From Notamacropus eugenii (Eukaryota > Chordata > Mammalia > Diprotodontia > Macropodidae), in assembly GCF_028372415.1 (NCBI RefSeq), contig NC_092875.1, positions 51,150,771 through 51,214,770 of the forward strand: a stretch of DNA of 64,000 nucleotides, read 5' to 3'. The notes beneath the pieces are model-generated. The model searched no databases and was not told where the DNA came from. It saw nothing but the letters and a program-made list of their open reading frames with translations. The position numbers and the translations under genes were made by a program. Positions 32,710 to 44,825 of the stretch are shown here, piece after piece. Each line of letters opens with the position of its first letter. The first letter of the stretch is position 1.

Positions 32710-33955
32710 TAGGGGAAGCTCTACTAGAAACTTCCAAAAACTTAAGAGACCCGGATGGCTCCATGCTGAAGGCCATTTTTCATGGAAATATTGAAACAAG
32801 CTCCTCAGTGGCCACTGAGCAGTAGACCCACTACTCATGGATCTTTTAAAGGGAATGACCTGCTCTCTACCTTGTCTTCTCCTCCACTCCACCTAATGGC
32901 AGCTGTGAGTACATGGCATCTAAATCACATGTACTGCCCAAGGTGAACCTAAGGCTGGATCTCAAAGCTCTAGCTACCTTTTCTTTTTTGTTTCTTTGCC
33001 TGATCAGATGTGATTGAGCAGTGATTTTGCCTGCAAGTTTCAGAAGTCTGGAGATCCTGGATCCTCAGTAGACACAGCAGGTCCCCACTACATTCACTAC
33101 AGAGCTTCTTAGAGGGCAGAGCCCAAGGCTTTGGCTTGGCTTGCCAGAAGGCACAGACCCAAAGGAAATTGAATGGACAGTAAAAAAGCAAGGTAGAATA
33201 TTCACTATTCCTGCAAACTGCATCATGTGCTGATATTTAAATAAGTATCAATCTTCCCAGAGAGTATAACAGTAGTTATAAGTCATGGGTATTGTGTGGT
33301 AAGCATTTGTGTGTAAGAAGAAATAAATAGCTGACCTATTCCTGGACTGTTATTGTACACTGAGGACCTTTCTACTGTCCCTTTTTTGGGGAAATTCTAT
33401 AAACATGAACTGAAACCTAAGCTTTAAGCCATTGTCCCTGGGGTCCCCAGAGTCAGGGTATAAAAAGCCAAAGAATTTGCCCCATCTCTTTGAAGGTCCA
33501 GCTCCCTAAGGACTGATTTCAGGATACATTTGTCTGAGTCCAGAGCTGAGAGGAACCTCTTAGTCAAGAGAGAGATGAACCACCTCAGACTTGTTATATA
33601 CAAAATACCAGAACTGATTCAATAGAAAATATGCAACTTGAATTGTCCAATTTAAGAGAAAAAGAAAGTAATTTAAATTGATCTTCCTACCACTACCAGG
33701 AAAACAGTCCCAATCAGATGGGCTCTCAGGAGAATTTCTTCAAAAGCTCAAACAAATCATTCCTCTATTACACAAACTCTTTATAAACAGAGAAATATGG
33801 CATGTTGCTTAATTCCTTTAGTAAGACAGATATGTTCTTATTCTCAAAACAAACAAAACCCAGCACTGAGAAATATACCCTTTAAAATACATTAAAACAT
33901 ATCTTTTATAATATTATTTGGTAGAATATTATCATTATCATTGTTCTTCTAAACT
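32710..33955. other. No feature recognised
   Basis: No gene, finger exon or clear repeat was found here, although it follows the KRAB-B copy where a downstream exon might be expected. Confidence 0.35.
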
Positions 33956-33961
33956 TATATT

Positions 33962-34455
33962 CATAGGATCACAGCCTTAGAGTTGGAAGTAACTTTCAAA
34001 GTCACTGAGTATGAAGCCCTCATTTTACCGAAGAAGAATTGAGCCCCAGAGAGGTTAATTGATTTACCTAGGGTCACACAGCTAAGTAAGTATCTCAAGT
34101 AGGATCCATACCCAAGTGGTACAGTAAATAAGAGTGCTAAACCTGAAGTCAGGAAGACCTGAATTCAAATCTATCATGACATACTTACCACTTGTATGAC
34201 CCTCAGGGAAGTCACTTACCTTCTATATGCCTCAGTTTACCCATATGTAAAACAGGGATACAAATAGCACCTACATACGAATGAGATAAGATATATTTGT
34301 AAAGCATTTTGCAAACTTTTAAGCACCTAATGAGTGCTATCATGACACTTCAATAGCAACAAAAATGATCCTATATATGTGTGTGTATACATATATACAT
34401 GTGTATTGTGTATGTGTGTATATACATATACACATACATACATACATATATGTAT
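33962..34455 (+). repeat. MIR, tRNA-derived SINE and TG/TA microsatellite
   Basis: 33962-34095 is MIR (TAGGGTCACACAGCTAAG). 34105-34345 is a tRNA/CORE-type SINE (GAAGTCAGGAAGACCTG, AAGTCACTTACC, TTGTAAAGCATTTTGC). 34365-34455 is an alternating TG/TA/CA tract. Confidence 0.65.
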
Positions 34456-34459
34456 TGAA

Positions 34460-35170
34460 GTACCAAGATAAAAAAACAAGGCCTTTATAAAGGATGCCAC
34501 AAAACTTTAGTAACCTAAATAAAGGAATACTAAAACACCTGGAGGAGTATGTTCACTGTTGGAAAGACTGAACACAGTTAAGATGATAATATTCTGTAGT
34601 TCACATGTAGGTTCTACATATTACTAATAGGACATTTTCTGTAAATGGATAAAATAATAGTAAAGCATATGTGGAAAAAAAGTGGGTAAGGATCCTAAAG
34701 GGCATATTTTTCAGCGCTGACAAAGGAGACTTCCTCCTTCAGATGTCTTTAAAACACACTATAAAATGACAGTTATTGAATCTGTCTGCTACTAGGCAAC
34801 AGAAAGAGAAAAACAGAACAAAGACCTCTAAAATAGATCGAAATACATACAAAAACAATTACCTACACTAAATCTGCAGGTATTAAATAATAAGGGAAAG
34901 AATTAAAGAAATATTGTTGGGGGAAATGTAACATGGTATGGAGAAAAATAAATTTAGAAAATCAATTTATAAAGACATACTATCAATGAGTAAAATATAT
35001 TTCTAAAAATGTTAAAGGAAAAATGGAATAATATATGTATTTATTCCAAATGTTGAATGAAGGCAAATTCTTAACTTATGAAAGCACTGTTTGATGAAAA
35101 ACTTACTGGATTTAATTATATTAAAACAAAGAAAATTTTCAACCACAAAAAGCAACAAACCAGGAAGGTT
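34460..35170 (+). mobile_element. Ancient L1 ORF2 remnant
   Basis: Diverged text resembling the L1 ORF2 C-terminal half, e.g. TTAATTATATTAAAAC followed by AAAATTTTCAACC and AAGCAACAAACC near 35120-35165. Not coding. Confidence 0.4.
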
Positions 35171-35189
35171 TAATCGAGATACCCAAACA

Positions 35190-35725
35190 TCTGTGGCAGT
35201 ATAGAGAGGAGGGTGGGGCCTACATACGTGAGGAAGGGTACCCCTGTGGTGAGGGTATTGTCCTTGTGTGACTCTATGAGAGACAGCTTAGACTAAGCAA
35301 TAAGGAATGGAGAGGGACTGAAGATTGGGCCCTCCATGTATGGTGAGGCCCCTTTTATGACAGGGAAGACATTGTCGTTGCATGGCCCAACGTGGAGGGA
35401 TAAGGAGAGGGGTTGTCATAGGGTGTGGCTCAAAGGGAGGCAGAATAAACCTCCCTAACCTCTTCTACCCTACCCTCCTACCCTACCCCACCCCCTACCC
35501 TCCACCCGATGTTTTTCCAAGGGAGACTTTCATTTCTGCTTCCTCTTCTGGCAGGAATTAAAGTCTCTCTTGGAGAAGGGTGAGGGGAGAAGAGGCTAGA
35601 GATGTCTCTTCTGCCTCCCTTCAAGCCACACATGGAAACCCTACCCCTCATGTTAGATGCAGGGAACAGAGCTTATAATACATGGGCCTCAATACAAATG
35701 GGGGTCTCACTACACACAAAACTGG
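35190..35725 (+). mobile_element. Possible old solo LTR fragment
   Basis: A GC-moderate block with AATAAAC and, at its end, GGGGGTCTCACTACACACA, which resembles the 3' ends of LTR-a and LTR-b. No clean flanking duplication was found. Fossil; family uncertain. Confidence 0.35.
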
Positions 35726-35799
35726 TCATTCCTCTTTCACAATGGTAATCCCATTACTAAGGGAAAAATGACATAGAACTATTTTCAAAAGATTCGGAG

Positions 35800-36830
35800 T
35801 CACAGAATTTGAGAATTGGCTGTCTAGTCCAACCTATACATGAAGGAATCTCCACTATAATGTATTAGACAAGTGGCTGCCCATTCTCTGCTTTATTAAA
35901 GACAGAACCATTCATCTCTCAAGGCAGCCTCTTCCACTTTTAGAAAGTTAATTGTTAGGAAGCTTTTTTCCCAGATATCCAGCCTAAACCAACCTCTTTG
36001 AAAACTCTGCCCGCTATTCCGGATCCTGTCTTCTGGAGCCCATCAGAACAAATCTAATTACTCTCCCATATGAATGCTCTCCAAATACTAGGTGGGATTA
36101 TTTTGTCCCCCACCCTTTTCTTCAGCTTTAATACACCCACTTCCTTTAACTGATTCTCAGATGACATGGACTCAAGGTCCCTCATTATTTGGGTTGCCCT
36201 CCTCCAGACATTTCCCATCTTATTCATATCCTTCTCAAATTGTGGTATCCAGAGTTGAGTACCATACTCCCAATAAAGTCTGACAAGGGCAGAAGACAGT
36301 TGGACCATCCCTTCCTTATTTCTGGAAGTCACACCCCTCTTTATGTAGCCTAAGATAGCAATCCCTTTTTTTGGCTGCCTCATACTCCGATGGTTCATGT
36401 TGACCCTACGGTCCACTAAAAACACCAAAATCATTTAAAATGGTTAGATAGCTACTGTCTAACCATTCATGTCTAATACATTTGTGAAGTGGATTTTTAA
36501 TATCCTGGCTTAAAACCTTACATTCATCCCTACTGAATTTCTTCTTAGTAAATATCCATGTTCTAGCCTGTAAGAGTCTTTTGGGTGCTGATTCCCTCAT
36601 CTAATGTGTCCATTCTCCCTCCAACCCAGTGTAATCAGCAAATGTGATGAGCAAGTAACCTATGCTTTTATCCAAAGCACTGTTAGGAGTGCTAAACAAC
36701 ACAGAACCAAGCACAGATCCTTGTGGCCCTCTGATAGAGACCTCCTGCCACATGGTCACTGAATGATTAAATAAAGACCCTTTTTAGTACAGCAATTCAA
36801 ACAGTCCTAAATCCATTTAATTGGATTATT
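35800..36830 (-). mobile_element. CR1/L3 LINE, 3' part
   Basis: The minus-strand translation at 36054-36434 contains SALVRLYWEYGTQLWIPQF, matching the CR1 block ALVRPHLEYCxQFW. The 3'-end text at 35820-36020 and upstream RT text to 36830 are contiguous. This is the longest CR1/L3 piece besides the one at 62-63.5 kb. Confidence 0.7.
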
Positions 36831-36834
36831 CTCT

Positions 36835-38280
36835 AAACCCATCTCTGTCTTTTCCTTTAGAATAGTATAGTACTTAGTAGCTGTATTCCTTGTATAAAAA
36901 TACTGGCTCATGATTTTCTCATCACAGGGGAACTCAAAGGGTGAGAACTCTTTCCACTGACCCATCTATGACTTAGTATATAAATCCTAGGGAGTTCCAG
37001 TTTCTTTAAGCATTAAATTAAATATTAAATTAAGATTAAATTATTTTTCTGAGGGTCACAAAGCTAATGTCAAATGTGGAAATTTGAACCCAGAGCTTCT
37101 TGACTCCAAATTTAGCACTCTGTCTTTTAGACCACATTGCAAACTTCTGTTGTCGTTTTTCAGTTGAGTGAGACTCTTCGTGAGCCCCTTTGGGGTTTTC
37201 TTAGCAGAGATGTTAAAGTGGATTGTCATTTCCTTCTCCAGCTCATTTTACTGTTGAGGAAACTGAGGCAAGTAGGGTTAAGTGACTTAGTGTCACACAG
37301 CTAGTAAGTGTCTGAAGCCAGATCTGAACTCAGAAAGAGGAGTCTTCCTGACTTAGGCCAAGCATTCTGTCCACTGCGTTACCAAGTTGCCCTTTGCACA
37401 TCACACACACACACACACACACACCACATACATGTTCATTCATGTATATATACAATACACATATTTATTTTTATTAATTTTAAACTTAAATATACAACAA
37501 GAAAAGAGAACATTTACATGTACACAGCAGAACACAGAGAAAAGTTTATGTAAATTTCCATTTCAGATTGTTTACCTTTTCTTTAAAAAACTATGTTTTC
37601 AAAGCTGCCTAGTTTTTCTGTGCTTTCTTCTAAGTTTTCTTTTATACTCAGCTCTGCTTTTTATATTTACAAAATTTAGAAGCAGCCTACGATTGGGAAA
37701 TGATTGAATGACATACCTAGGATGGATCAATTTGATGGAATATTTTGCCATTAAAAAGAGATTAAGAAGAAAGATTATACAGAAATGTGGAAAGCTCTGC
37801 ATTGGAATAATGCCACGTGAACACAGAATTGTGGTGAGAGCGTGGGGTTTGGGCTAAGTGAGTGTGGACTCAGCCTGGCTCTGTGATCTCAAGAGCCCTT
37901 TAACCTCATTAGACACCAGTTCTCTCATCTCTAACATGACTAGATGGCCTTTAAGATCCCTCAGAGCGAAGACCAGATGACTGCTTGTCAAGAAGGCTAT
38001 AAAGGAGATTAATAGTAATATAACGAGCATTTATATGGCGCTTTAAATTTTACAAAGCACTTTACAGAGATCTCACTTTACCCTCACAACCCTGAGAGGT
38101 AGATGTTACTATTATCCCCACTTTGGGGAAAGTGAGGCAGGCAGAGATTTCAGTGACTTGTCCAGGGTCCTACAGTAAGTATCAGCAGTTGCCTTTAAAC
38201 TGAGGTCTAACCTGACTCAAGGTCTAAAGCTCTGTAATAATAGTTCTTATTCAAAGTGGCCAGCTATGAATCTAAGAGCC
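36835..38280. repeat. SINEs, microsatellite and L1 scrap
   Basis: 37145-37395 is a marsupial-type SINE related to 7703-7935. (CA)n lies at about 37402-37424. 37685-37800 is an L1 3' scrap (GATTGGGAAATGATTGAATG). 37830-38280 holds THER/MIR-type SINEs. Confidence 0.55.
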
Positions 38281-38696
38281 TATGAGAGGAGGGGGGAGAA
38301 AATGCAGGGAGCTGACAATCATGACATCTGTTATATCAACAAATGTACAAATCTACATTTTTTAAAAAAAATTTAAAGAATACACTATTCCTTTATTATA
38401 CACACTGTAAATCTTAAGGACTAGAAGGCATTCTAGGCAACTAAATTGTATTGAGTTTTATGTGTCTGTGAATGTTAATTATAAAACTGATTGAGTAAAA
38501 AAAAATAAGAGAAAATAAAAGAAAAATATGTAATGACTATAATGTTGTTTTGTTAATTTGATAGATTATTTTTAAAAAGTGTGTCCAGTCGACATCTCAG
38601 GCTAGAACAATACCTGCTTTAACTAAGTGAACTTAGCAACCATGAGGTGGCAGTACACTGGTACTTTAGAAATATTGTTACAAAAGAGAGATAAGC

Positions 38697-38720
38697 TTTT
38701 TTTTTTTTGGGGGGGGGGGG
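38697..38720 (+). repeat. T12G12 homopolymer pair
   Basis: Twelve T followed directly by twelve G. Could be real or a sequencing/assembly slip. Confidence 0.85.
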
Positions 38721-38834
38721 TCTATCAAACCCCAAACAAAGTTACACCTGATGACAAATATGAGACAACCTTGACTCTTTAGTTTTTAGCAAATTATAGG
38801 GCAGAATGAGACTTTTTTTTTACATTGCTACACT

Positions 38835-39960
38835 CCCCCATATAATTTTCATCATGAAGTCCTTTGTGTCTTATAAGACATTCAAAATATTCCCTACATT
38901 CATTACATTGATATGGTTCTACTCCAGAATTAATTCATTGATGTTCTTGAGATATACACTCCAGCTACGAGCTTTCCTATATTAATGATAACAATAGTTA
39001 ACGTTTATATCGCTTTTTAGCATTTGCAATGTGCCTTACAAATATAGTTATCCTCATTTTATCCTCACAACAACTTTGGGGGGTGGGTGCTATTATTATC
39101 CTCATTTTACAGACGAGGAAACTGAGGCAGAATTTAAGTGACTGTGCCCAGAGTCACACAGTTGGGAAGTGTCTGAGGCTAGATTTGAACTGAGGTCTTC
39201 CTGACTCTGGATTCAGCGTTCCATCCCCTGAACCTGTATGTTTCCTCTGAACATCATCAGTATGAGAGAAAATGAGGCTGAAAATTGCCCTAATTCTTTT
39301 GGAGTCTTCTCTGCCATATATATTCTCTGATAAGGTTCATGCTTTTTTGCAAAACTTCTCCACATTCTCTTCGTTCATAGGGTTTGTCTCCAGTGTGAAT
39401 TCTCTCATGAGCAGTAAAATATTAAATCTACCTGCAGGCTGTTCTATAGTCTTGTGTTTGTGGCATCTCTCCGGTAACAGTTATTTGACGACTGGCAAGG
39501 GATGAAATTCAGGTGGAAGCTTAGGTAGACTTCTTACATTCATGGGTTTTCTCTCTAGTATGTATTATTTAATGTGTAATATAGGCTTCCCTATCATGAC
39601 GGTAGTCCCACATTCATTAGTTTACAGGCTTTCTCTCCAGCATGGACTCTGAGTAAGGAATAAGTTATTGCCAAAGGTTTTGTCGTATTTATTACCCCAA
39701 CAGGGTTTTTTCCCCCTCCAGAACGAATTCTCTGGTGTTCAGTGAATTAGATGATCTGGTTGAAAAATCTTTCCCACGTTCATTTTATTTATGGGGTTTT
39801 TCTTCAGTACAAATGCTCCACTACTAAGTAAGTGATGAATTACTAAAGCTTTTACCCCATTCACTCTATTTGCAGGGTGATTCTTCTATAGGTTTTCCAT
39901 GACATTGAATAAGGTCCAAGTGCTAAGTGAAGGTTTTTTTCTGCATTCAGATTTTTTCCC
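38835..39960 (-). pseudogene. Decayed C2H2 zinc-finger array
   Basis: The minus strand holds a series of degenerate finger units about 84 nt apart, recognisable by plus-strand text such as CCACATTCATT, TTTCTCTCCAG and GAATTCTCT. Roughly eight or more units can be made out, with many stops, frameshifts and lost ligands. A MIR-type SINE interrupts the array at 38985-39235. The orientation matches the live gene, so it may be a dead relative from a local zinc-finger cluster. Confidence 0.75.
38985..39235 (+). repeat. MIR-type SINE inside the zinc-finger relic
   Basis: Shows the typical CTCACAACAA, ATTTTACAGACGAGGAAACTG and TTGAACTGAGGTCTTCCTGACTC blocks. It is inserted between finger-like units. 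Confidence 0.7.
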
Positions 39961-40234
39961 TGAAGAGATTATATTATGCTTACTTGGGTCTGATTATGTT
40001 CTGAAGTTCCTTAGATTTGAATCACATTTATGGAAACACCTTACTTTGAGAGTTCTCTGTTGTGAAACAAGGACCTACCTCAGACTGAAGCATCTGAAAA
40101 AAATGTATTGTACTCATGGACTTGCATCTTAGAAGTTTTCTTGTATGTGTGATTGTTCCTTCCCTATAATCTCTTTTGGCCTGACTACCTTAGTGTCTCT
40201 CTAACCTGACATTATATCTCCAGCCTTCAGTCAG

Positions 40235-42468
40235 TCAGCCAAGTCAGATACAAAGAAAGATAAAAGACAGTTACTACCCTCAAGGAACTTATAATCTAAT
40301 GGTGGCCACAAGAGGCAAACAACTATGTACAAACAAGATAAATACAAGATAAATTAGAGATAATCAATAGAGGGAAGGCATTAGCATTGAGGTAGAGCTG
40401 TAATAGGTGGAATTTTAGCTGAGACTTGAAAGAAGTCTTCTCATCATCTAGGATCTTTGGTACCATCCCTTGTGAGTTTTTATTTTTTATAGAAATTCCT
40501 TGATCTCAGGTTGACACCTTAGTTTCAGACCTGTTCTCACAATATGAACGAAACAAAAATAGTAATGTCCCATAGTACTTGAGCTAGGAGAAAAGTGAGA
40601 GCTGTAAATATGTTCCATCTTCTGTCTCTTCCATCAAGGAGGATTACTTTCAAATATAAAATGGAGAGCAATCAACTCTAAGAAGGTACTCCAGTTCGGT
40701 GGAGGTAGAAAGATAGTAAGAAGGTACTCTATCATTTCATTTATAGGCCCAGGTTCAAACACTGTATTCCATAGTACTGATAACTTGCAGACACGATTTC
40801 AAGAGACATAATAGTTAAGAAACTGAGAACAGAAAGGTCCTGTAAGATCTGAACTGGGTAAATGTATGGGTTTCAAAAAGGAGAAAACATGAAAGGACAC
40901 AGTGGAAAAAACAATGGGTTTGGAGACACAAGTCACAAGTTCAAATTTCAGTTCCACTATTTACTACCAGTGTGCCCTTGGCTTCCCCTCTGTGGGCCTA
41001 AGTTTCCTCATCTGTAAAATGAGATTGGTTTCCCTCTTCCACACTCAAGAGTTTGTTCAGCTCTCTGGGACCTGTTGCTCTCCCTCTGTTCTCCTGGAAG
41101 CCCAAAAGACAAGGACCTGGCACCCTGATGCTCTATTTCCAGTCTTCTGGAAGATCCAAGGATGATCATGATAATAATAATTCATATTTATTAAATTAGA
41201 TATTTGTAAAGTGCTTAACACAGTCTCCAGCACATAGTAAGTACTATATAAATGTTTAACAAAAAAAAAATTTTAATAGCACCTTAAGTTTTGCAAAGCT
41301 CTTCATTTGTATTATCTCAGTTGATTCTAGCAACAATCCTAGGAGGAAGGAGCTACTATTTTACTATCTCCATTTTACATTTACATTTTATATTTATTTT
41401 ATGCATTTACAGATAAGGAAACTAAAGCAGAGACTGAATGACTTGCCTAGGGTTACACAGCCAGTAAGTGGATGAGGTAGGGTTTGAACTCAGGTCTTCC
41501 GGCTTATCCACCTTTCGTTTCCACCTGGCACTCAACTCTCAACTGTGGCTACAAGAAGCTGTAGCATATATAATGGCTACACCCAATAAAACTGTCTCAG
41601 CCAGGTTGAGGCCTCAGACCCATCAGTGAGTTAGGGATCCCCCTACCCTAAGCATGTGAAGACTTCTCCCTGTGGAAAGGATGGATGAAGACACCTGAAG
41701 CAGGCACTGTGGAGCGTTTAGAGCTTGGTCAGACATCTAAGACACCAAGGTCATTTGCTGAATCCCAAGCCACTGACAGTCACACTGACTTTTTCTTGCC
41801 CTTGAACTTTGATGACTCTGGAAGAGAGAGTGAAGTTAATGATTCCCTGCAATTCACTCAGTAAGTCAAGATATCACCCGTTATACCATTGGTCCTTTTC
41901 AAAAAATAAAGATTGAACAATAGCTTTGGAGGACACTTAGCACCATTTACTATTGAATCCACCACGGAAAGGCCTGGTTCACTGTCTCAACATTAATCAT
42001 CTTATAATTTCATCATTTGGAAATCAATCAGTCCTTAATTTGTGTCTTAATGGCTACAAGCAGGTGGAAGGGCAGCTACCATCATTGCTTTGGGATTAAT
42101 GACTCTAGAGAGCAGGCCTGTGGAAGCTCCTGCTCCTGAGTCTGAGGCATTTTGCCTGCTTTTCAAGGTTCTCTCCCTGGGAATCTGAAGGGAACAAGTG
42201 ATGTGTCAATGTGTGTTTAGTAACTCAGCAAATAGTATTTAAAGCAGGAAGTTTTTAACCTGAGGACCATGAACATGTTTCGTTTGTTTGGTTTTTTTGC
42301 TTAATATTTTGATAACTGTTTTTTAATATAATTGGTTCTCTTTGTAAACTTATGTATTTTATTTTATGCATTTAAAAATCTTATTCTGAAGGGGGCTCCA
42401 TAGGTTTTGCCAGGCTGCTTAAAAGGTCCAGGAGTCTAGTCAACAAGCATTTTTTAAAAATATTTTAG
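40235..42468. repeat. Family A, SINE and MIR copies 5' of the intact L1
   Basis: 40235-40450 is family A. 40890-41060 is THER-type (TCATCTGTAAAATGAGATTGG). 41165-41515 is MIR (GATTTGCCTAGGGTTACACAG-like text). Family B is at 41690-41930. 42250-42450 is an old repeat ending near the L1 5' end. No gene seen. Confidence 0.5.
41690..41930 (+). repeat. Interspersed repeat (family B), copy 3
   Basis: The fullest copy: GAGCTTGGTCAGACATCTAA, ACTCTGGAAGAGAGAGTG, CAAGATATCACCCG, GGTCCTTTTCAA. Confidence 0.5.
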
Positions 42469-43078
42469 AATCTTCAGCCTGAAGACGGACTTCGGTGGGT
42501 CACTACTTGAACTTCCAGGAACTGGGATGGCAGAGTGATCAGTAAGTGCTCTCTCCTCCCCCCTGATGACCCTGAGGGAACCATAAAATTCTTCCCCAGA
42601 TTAATCCTGGATCAGCGGGAACAGCAGAAGGGGGCGGGTGGTCTCATAACACCAGAGGCTGGAAAAGTGGCAAAGGGGGATTCTTCCTACTGTGGTGGAG
42701 GCGATCTGGAGGAACAGACGACCCAGGGCAGAGAAAATTCATACTGAGACCCAGGCAAGCCTCAGAGCCGGGAGACGAGCCCCAGGAGGGGCGGGAACAT
42801 GCGTTAGCTTCTAGGCGTGCCCCAGCCCTCCAGGGGAAAAGGGAAGACAATAGGGAAGCTGGGATTACCATCCCCTGACCTTGCCTATGCCTCAAGTCAG
42901 CTGAGGAGATAGCCTGAGACCAGACCACACCTCCCACACACCTAACAAGCTAACCCCAGGGTTGATCGGGGAAACAAAAAACAAAAGCCTGCTTTTAGCC
43001 TAGACACACATCAGCTCAACTTAAAGATCTGTACCTTCTGACTGAAAGAACCAAAAGCTACAACACTCAGCCAACATC
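42469..43078 (+). promoter_or_regulatory. L1 5' UTR / internal promoter region
   Basis: GC-richer than its surroundings, with several GGGGCGGG/GAGGGGCGGG stretches. It leads straight to ORF1 with no long ORF of its own. In L1 this region holds the internal promoter; no specific factor site is claimed. Confidence 0.6.
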
Positions 43079-44260
43079 ATGAATCGGAAAAAGCAGACGA
43101 AAAGTGAAAAAACCATAGAATCTTTCTATGGGGATAAGGACCAAAACACAAACACCAAAGAGGTTAGAGCTGAGACTGTACTTCCATCTGAAACCTCAGA
43201 TGGGACTATGAATTTCTCGCAAGCACAACTAGATTACCTGGAACGTCTGAAGAAGGATATAAAAGAAAAACTGGCCAATGATTTTAAAACTATAAAAAAA
43301 GAATTCACTGATGAGAACATCACCCTGAAAAAGAAAATTGAAGAAATGGAAAAGGAAGTTCAAAAATTAACTGGAGAGAATAATTCCCTAAAAGGAAGAG
43401 CTAATCAAATGGAAAAGGAAACCCAAAACCTAATTGGGAAAATTGATCAGATGGAAAAGGAAACCCAAAACCTAACTGGGAAAATTGGTCGAATGGAAAA
43501 AGAAGTACAAAAATTAAATGGAGAAAATAGCTCCTTAAAGGGAAAAATTGGTCAGATGGAAAAGGAGATGGAAAAGCTAACTGAAGAAAACACTACGATG
43601 AAGATTAGAATTGGGCAAGTAGAAACTAATGACTCAATGAGGCAACAAGAATCAGTCAAACAAAATCTAAAGAATGAAAAGATAGAAGAAAATGTAAAAT
43701 ATTTAATTGGAAAAACAACTGACCTGGAAAACAGATCCAGGAGAGAAAATCTAAGAATTATTGGCCTGCCAGAAACCCATGATGAAGAAAAGAGTCTGGA
43801 CAATATCTTCCAGGAAATCATCAAGGAAAACTGTCCAGAAGTACTAGACTCAGAGGGCAAAATAGTCATCGAAAGAATCCACCGTTCCCCTCCTGAAAGG
43901 GATCCCAAACTCAAAACCCCAAGAAATATAGTTGCCAAATTCCAGAGCTATCAAGTGAAGGAGAAAATACTACAAGCAGCCAGAAAGAAACAATTCAAAT
44001 ATCAAGGACACACAGTCAGGATCACACAGGACCTTGCAGCTTCTACATTAAAAGATCGAAAGAATTGGAACCCAATATTCCGTAAGGCAAAGGAGTTGGG
44101 ACTTCAACCAAGGATCAACTACCCAGCAAAGTTCAGCATAACATTTCAGGCAAGGAGAAAGTCATTCAACGAAATAAGGGATTTCCAGAGCTTCCTGACC
44201 AAAACACCAGAACTCAATAGACAATTTGATCTTCAAATGCAGGTCTCCAGAGAATCATAA
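43079..44260 (+). CDS. L1 ORF1 protein, 393 aa
   Basis: This is the L1 RNA-binding chaperone, which trimerises and packages L1 RNA in the cytoplasm. The N-terminus (1-45) is basic/polar. A long coiled coil (about 46-215) contains repeated QMEKE-T/V-Q-x-L units around residues 110, 124, 138 and 159, at 14- or 21-residue steps that keep heptad phase. The RRM follows (about 219-313, with the RNP2-like NLRIIGLPE), then the C-terminal domain (about 314-380, with DLAASTLKDR and PRINYPAKFSI). It ends in TAA. It is somewhat longer than human ORF1p (338 aa), mainly through the coiled coil. The start ATG follows CAACATC. Confidence 0.93.
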   Translation: MNRKKQTKSEKTIESFYGDKDQNTNTKEVRAETVLPSETSDGTMNFSQAQLDYLERLKKDIKEKLANDFKTIKKEFTDENITLKKKIEEMEKEVQKLTGENNSLKGRANQMEKETQNLIGKIDQMEKETQNLTGKIGRMEKEVQKLNGENSSLKGKIGQMEKEMEKLTEENTTMKIRIGQVETNDSMRQQESVKQNLKNEKIEENVKYLIGKTTDLENRSRRENLRIIGLPETHDEEKSLDNIFQEIIKENCPEVLDSEGKIVIERIHRSPPERDPKLKTPRNIVAKFQSYQVKEKILQAARKKQFKYQGHTVRITQDLAASTLKDRKNWNPIFRKAKELGLQPRINYPAKFSITFQARRKSFNEIRDFQSFLTKTPELNRQFDLQMQVSRES

Positions 44261-44825
44261 AAAGGTAAACAGAGGGGAAAAAACAAAAACAAAAACTTGC
44301 TACTCAATTAGGGCAAACTGTTTACCTCCCTATAAGGGAAGATGATACCTGTTAATCTTGAGAACTGTGCAGCTATTATGATAAAAGGGATATATGTAGA
44401 GGGAACGGGCATAAAGTAAATGATGTCATGTCAAAAATATGATTTAAGTATGAGAAGGGAATGTAATAGGAGGTGTGGAAAGGGGGAAGCAGAAAATGGC
44501 AAATTATATCACAGGAAGAAGTACAAAACTATAGTAGAGGGAAGGAGGGGAGGGAGATGAGCATTGTTTGAGAGGTACTCTCATCTGATTTGTTCAAAGG
44601 AGGGAACAATAATCTTAAGTAGATAATGCTAACTAGCTCTATAGGTAGTAGGAGGGGAAGGGGGAAGAAAGGGGAGGGTGGCTAAAAGGGAGGAAAGAAG
44701 CAATAAGAGTAAAGGGAACTAAAAGGGAGGGGGGTCAAAAGAAGGAGGGGAAGGCTGCAGGAGGAGGGGGAGAAAAGTGAATACTATTGAGGAGGGGAAG
44801 GGAGACGGGAGAGCTAAAAGCACAA
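44261..44825 (+). other. Inter-ORF spacer of L1, purine/G rich
   Basis: A spacer of 565 bp, far longer than the tens of bases in human and mouse L1. The second half is almost pure purine, with many GGGG/GGGAGG runs (44525-44800). The second L1 copy has a spacer of similar length and composition (about 50141-50750), so this is a property of the family rather than damage. Confidence 0.8.

Noticed and set aside
36054-36434. 126-codon minus-strand frame as a gene
   Set aside because: It is the reverse-transcriptase C-terminal region of a decayed CR1/L3 LINE.
37308-37707. Open frames around the 37.4-kb (CA)n
   Set aside because: They span a SINE tail and a microsatellite; low-complexity His/Thr text.
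43552-43938. Antisense open frame within L1 ORF1
   Set aside because: Shadow of the real ORF on the opposite strand; the same shadow recurs at 49544-49750 in the second copy.
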